From: Osmia lignaria lignaria
Lineage: Eukaryota; Arthropoda; Insecta; Hymenoptera; Megachilidae
Reading direction: 5' to 3'
Length of the DNA: 64,000 bases
Assembly (NCBI RefSeq): GCF_051020975.1
Contig: NW_027478172.1
Location: forward strand, 62,001-126,000
Translations under genes and position numbers: made by a program
Shown here: one piece after another, positions 62,641-64,000 of the stretch
Numbering within the stretch: the first letter of the stretch is position 1
Layout: the number at the start of each line of letters is the position of its first letter
Notes under the pieces: generated by a model
What the model saw: the letters and a program-made list of their open reading frames with translations, nothing else
What the model was told of the DNA's origin: nothing
Database searches by the model: none

Positions 62641-64000
62641 TTATGTTTCCTACAATTTACGTTCTCTGATATTTTTTGATCAGAAGCGTAGTTTTCGAGA
62701 TATATCGGGATATTTAAAAGTTCCGAAGCCGCACCAACATAATAGAGATACAGAAACACCGTGGCCCCTTTGTTTGAGATAACTCTGCACTATTGCGACC
62801 TGCAAATGCCACTTCCAGCTTAGCTGTGCAGAAGAAGAACAACAAGAAGAAGAAATATCTCGAAATATGTCCGTCAGGCCCCTTCCCTTGAGATAAATCT
62901 GCAAATATCTCGGAAACGAAGCGAGCTATGGCAAAATGTTAAGAGACCTTTTTTGTAGAGAATTAAGTTTCCCACTTTTTATGTTCTATGATATTTTTTG
63001 ATCAGATGCGTAGTTCTCGAGATATATCTCAAGATATTTAAAAGTTCCGAAGCCGCACCAACATAATAGAGATACAGAAACACCGTGGCCCCGTTCTTTG
63101 AGATAACTCTGCACTATTGCGTGCTGCAAATGTCACTTCCAGCTTAGCTGTGCAGAAGAAGAACAACACGAAGAAGAGATATCTCGAAATATGTCCGTCA
63201 GGCCCCTTCCCTTGAGATAAATCTGCAAATATCTCGGAAACGAAGCGAGCTATGGCAAAATGTTAAGAGACCTTTCTTGTAGAGAATTACGTTTCCTACT
63301 TTTTATGTAGTATGATATTTTTTGATCAGATGCGTAATTCTCGAGATATATCTCAGGATATTTAAAAGTTCCGAAGCCGCACCAACATAATAGAGATACA
63401 GAAACACCGTGGCCCCTTTCTTTGAGATAACTCCGCACTATTCCGACCTGCAAATGCCACTTCCAGCTTAGCTGTGCAGAAGAAGAACAACAAGAAGAAG
63501 AAATATCACGAAATATATCCGTTAGGCCCCTTCCCTTGAGATAAACCTGCAAATATCTCGGAAACGAAGCGAGCTATGGCAAAATGTTAAGAGACCTTTT
63601 TTGTAGAGAATTAAGTTTCCTACTTTTTATGTTCTATGATATTTTTTGATCAGATGCGTGGTTCTCGAGATATATCAAGATATTTAAAAGTTCCGAAGCC
63701 GCACCAACATAATAGAGATACAGAAACACCGTGGCCCCTTTCTTTGAGATAACTCTGCGCTATTGCGAGCTGCAAATGCCACTTCCAGCTTAGCTGTGCA
63801 GAAGAAGAACAACAAGAAGAAGAAATATCTCGAAATATGTCCGTCAGGCCCCTTCCCTTGAGATAAATCTGCAAATATCTCGGAAACGAAGCGCGCTATG
63901 GCAAAATGTTAGGAGACCTTTTTTGTAGAGAATTATGTTTCCTACAATTTACGTTCTCTGATATTTTTTGATCAGAAGCGTAGTTTTCGAGATATATCGA

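Larger units (their letters stand above)
43631..64000 (-). repeat. Satellite array, minus-orientation half (about 63 units of ~322 bp)
   Basis: From 43,631 the same unit is present as its reverse complement. Landmarks now read gatattttttgatcagatgcg, cgagatatatc, ccgaagccgcacc, caccgtggcccctttc, cttccagcttagctgtgc, gtccgtcaggccccttc and ctcggaaacgaagcgagc. Spacing remains about 322 bp to the right edge, where the array runs out of the window within a unit. No gene or foreign insertion is seen. It divides into a diverged part (43.6 to about 56.8 kb) and a part resembling the plus-side families (about 56.8 to 64 kb). Confidence 0.96.
56801..64000 (-). repeat. Minus-oriented units resembling the plus-side families
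   Basis: Most units here have the features typical of the plus half read in reverse: gaacaacaagaagaagaa, cttgagataaatctgc, ggaaacgaagcgagc and gatcagatgcgtagttctcgag. Some plus-side variants recur exactly, such as cactagtgcgagccgc near 57,313, gatgccagc with gggaaaa near 60,662 and 62,598, and ttatgtagtatgat at about 59,113, 59,757, 61,690 and 63,303. The block ends inside a unit at the window edge. Confidence 0.85.

Noticed and set aside
1..64000. A CRISPR array or bacterial repeat system, because of regular spacing.
   Set aside because: The whole 322-bp period is conserved, with no alternation of short repeats and unique spacers, and there are no cas-like genes.

Overview
The whole 64,000-base window is one tandem satellite DNA array. 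The repeat unit is about 322 bp, AT-rich (about 38-39 % G+C, counted by hand on the first unit), and is present roughly 200 times with no recognisable unique sequence between copies. I see no protein-coding gene, RNA gene, CRISPR array, origin or transposon. The short open frames of about 74 codons in most copies are by-products of the repeat: they begin at TTG, and copies with an in-frame stop have been amplified just as freely. A megabase-style satellite block of this kind points to eukaryotic heterochromatin. CpG is not depleted in the unit (11-12 CpG against about 12 expected), which fits an animal without heavy CpG methylation, such as an insect. That taxonomic guess is an inference; I do not recognise the satellite family by name.

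Orientation splits the window. From 1 to about 43,632 the units (about 137, two of them truncated) read on the + strand. At 43,631-43,632 the array flips, and the remaining 20.4 kb (about 63 units) reads on the - strand. The flip is a clean breakpoint inside the unit with a 2-bp overlap. It creates a near-palindrome tens of kilobases long with a spacer of about 118 bp.

The + half is built from nested duplications of whole numbers of units. Block A (1-10,488, continuing off the left edge) is nearly identical to block B (12,068-20,305), with differences of one, five and one whole units. Block C (about 18,786-25,210) and block D (about 25,225-31,985) are a direct tandem duplication of 20-21 units, with the crossover placed inside a 15-bp interval of one hybrid unit. 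Blocks E1 and E2 (about 32,385-34,315 and 34,316-36,246) are a direct tandem duplication of six units (1,931 bp). From 36.2 to 43.6 kb the units are a mosaic of types seen earlier.

The - half has two parts. From 43.6 to about 56.8 kb it holds more diverged unit types, several not seen on the + side, with local higher-order repeats of two units (644 bp) and three units (966 bp). From about 56.8 to 64 kb it holds units resembling the + side families, with two-unit and three-unit repeats.

The exciting content is therefore structural: a satellite orientation switch, and a readable history of unequal exchange in which event order can be worked out from hybrid and truncated units. Any assembly-derived array of this kind could contain false duplications, so long-read support is the main caveat.
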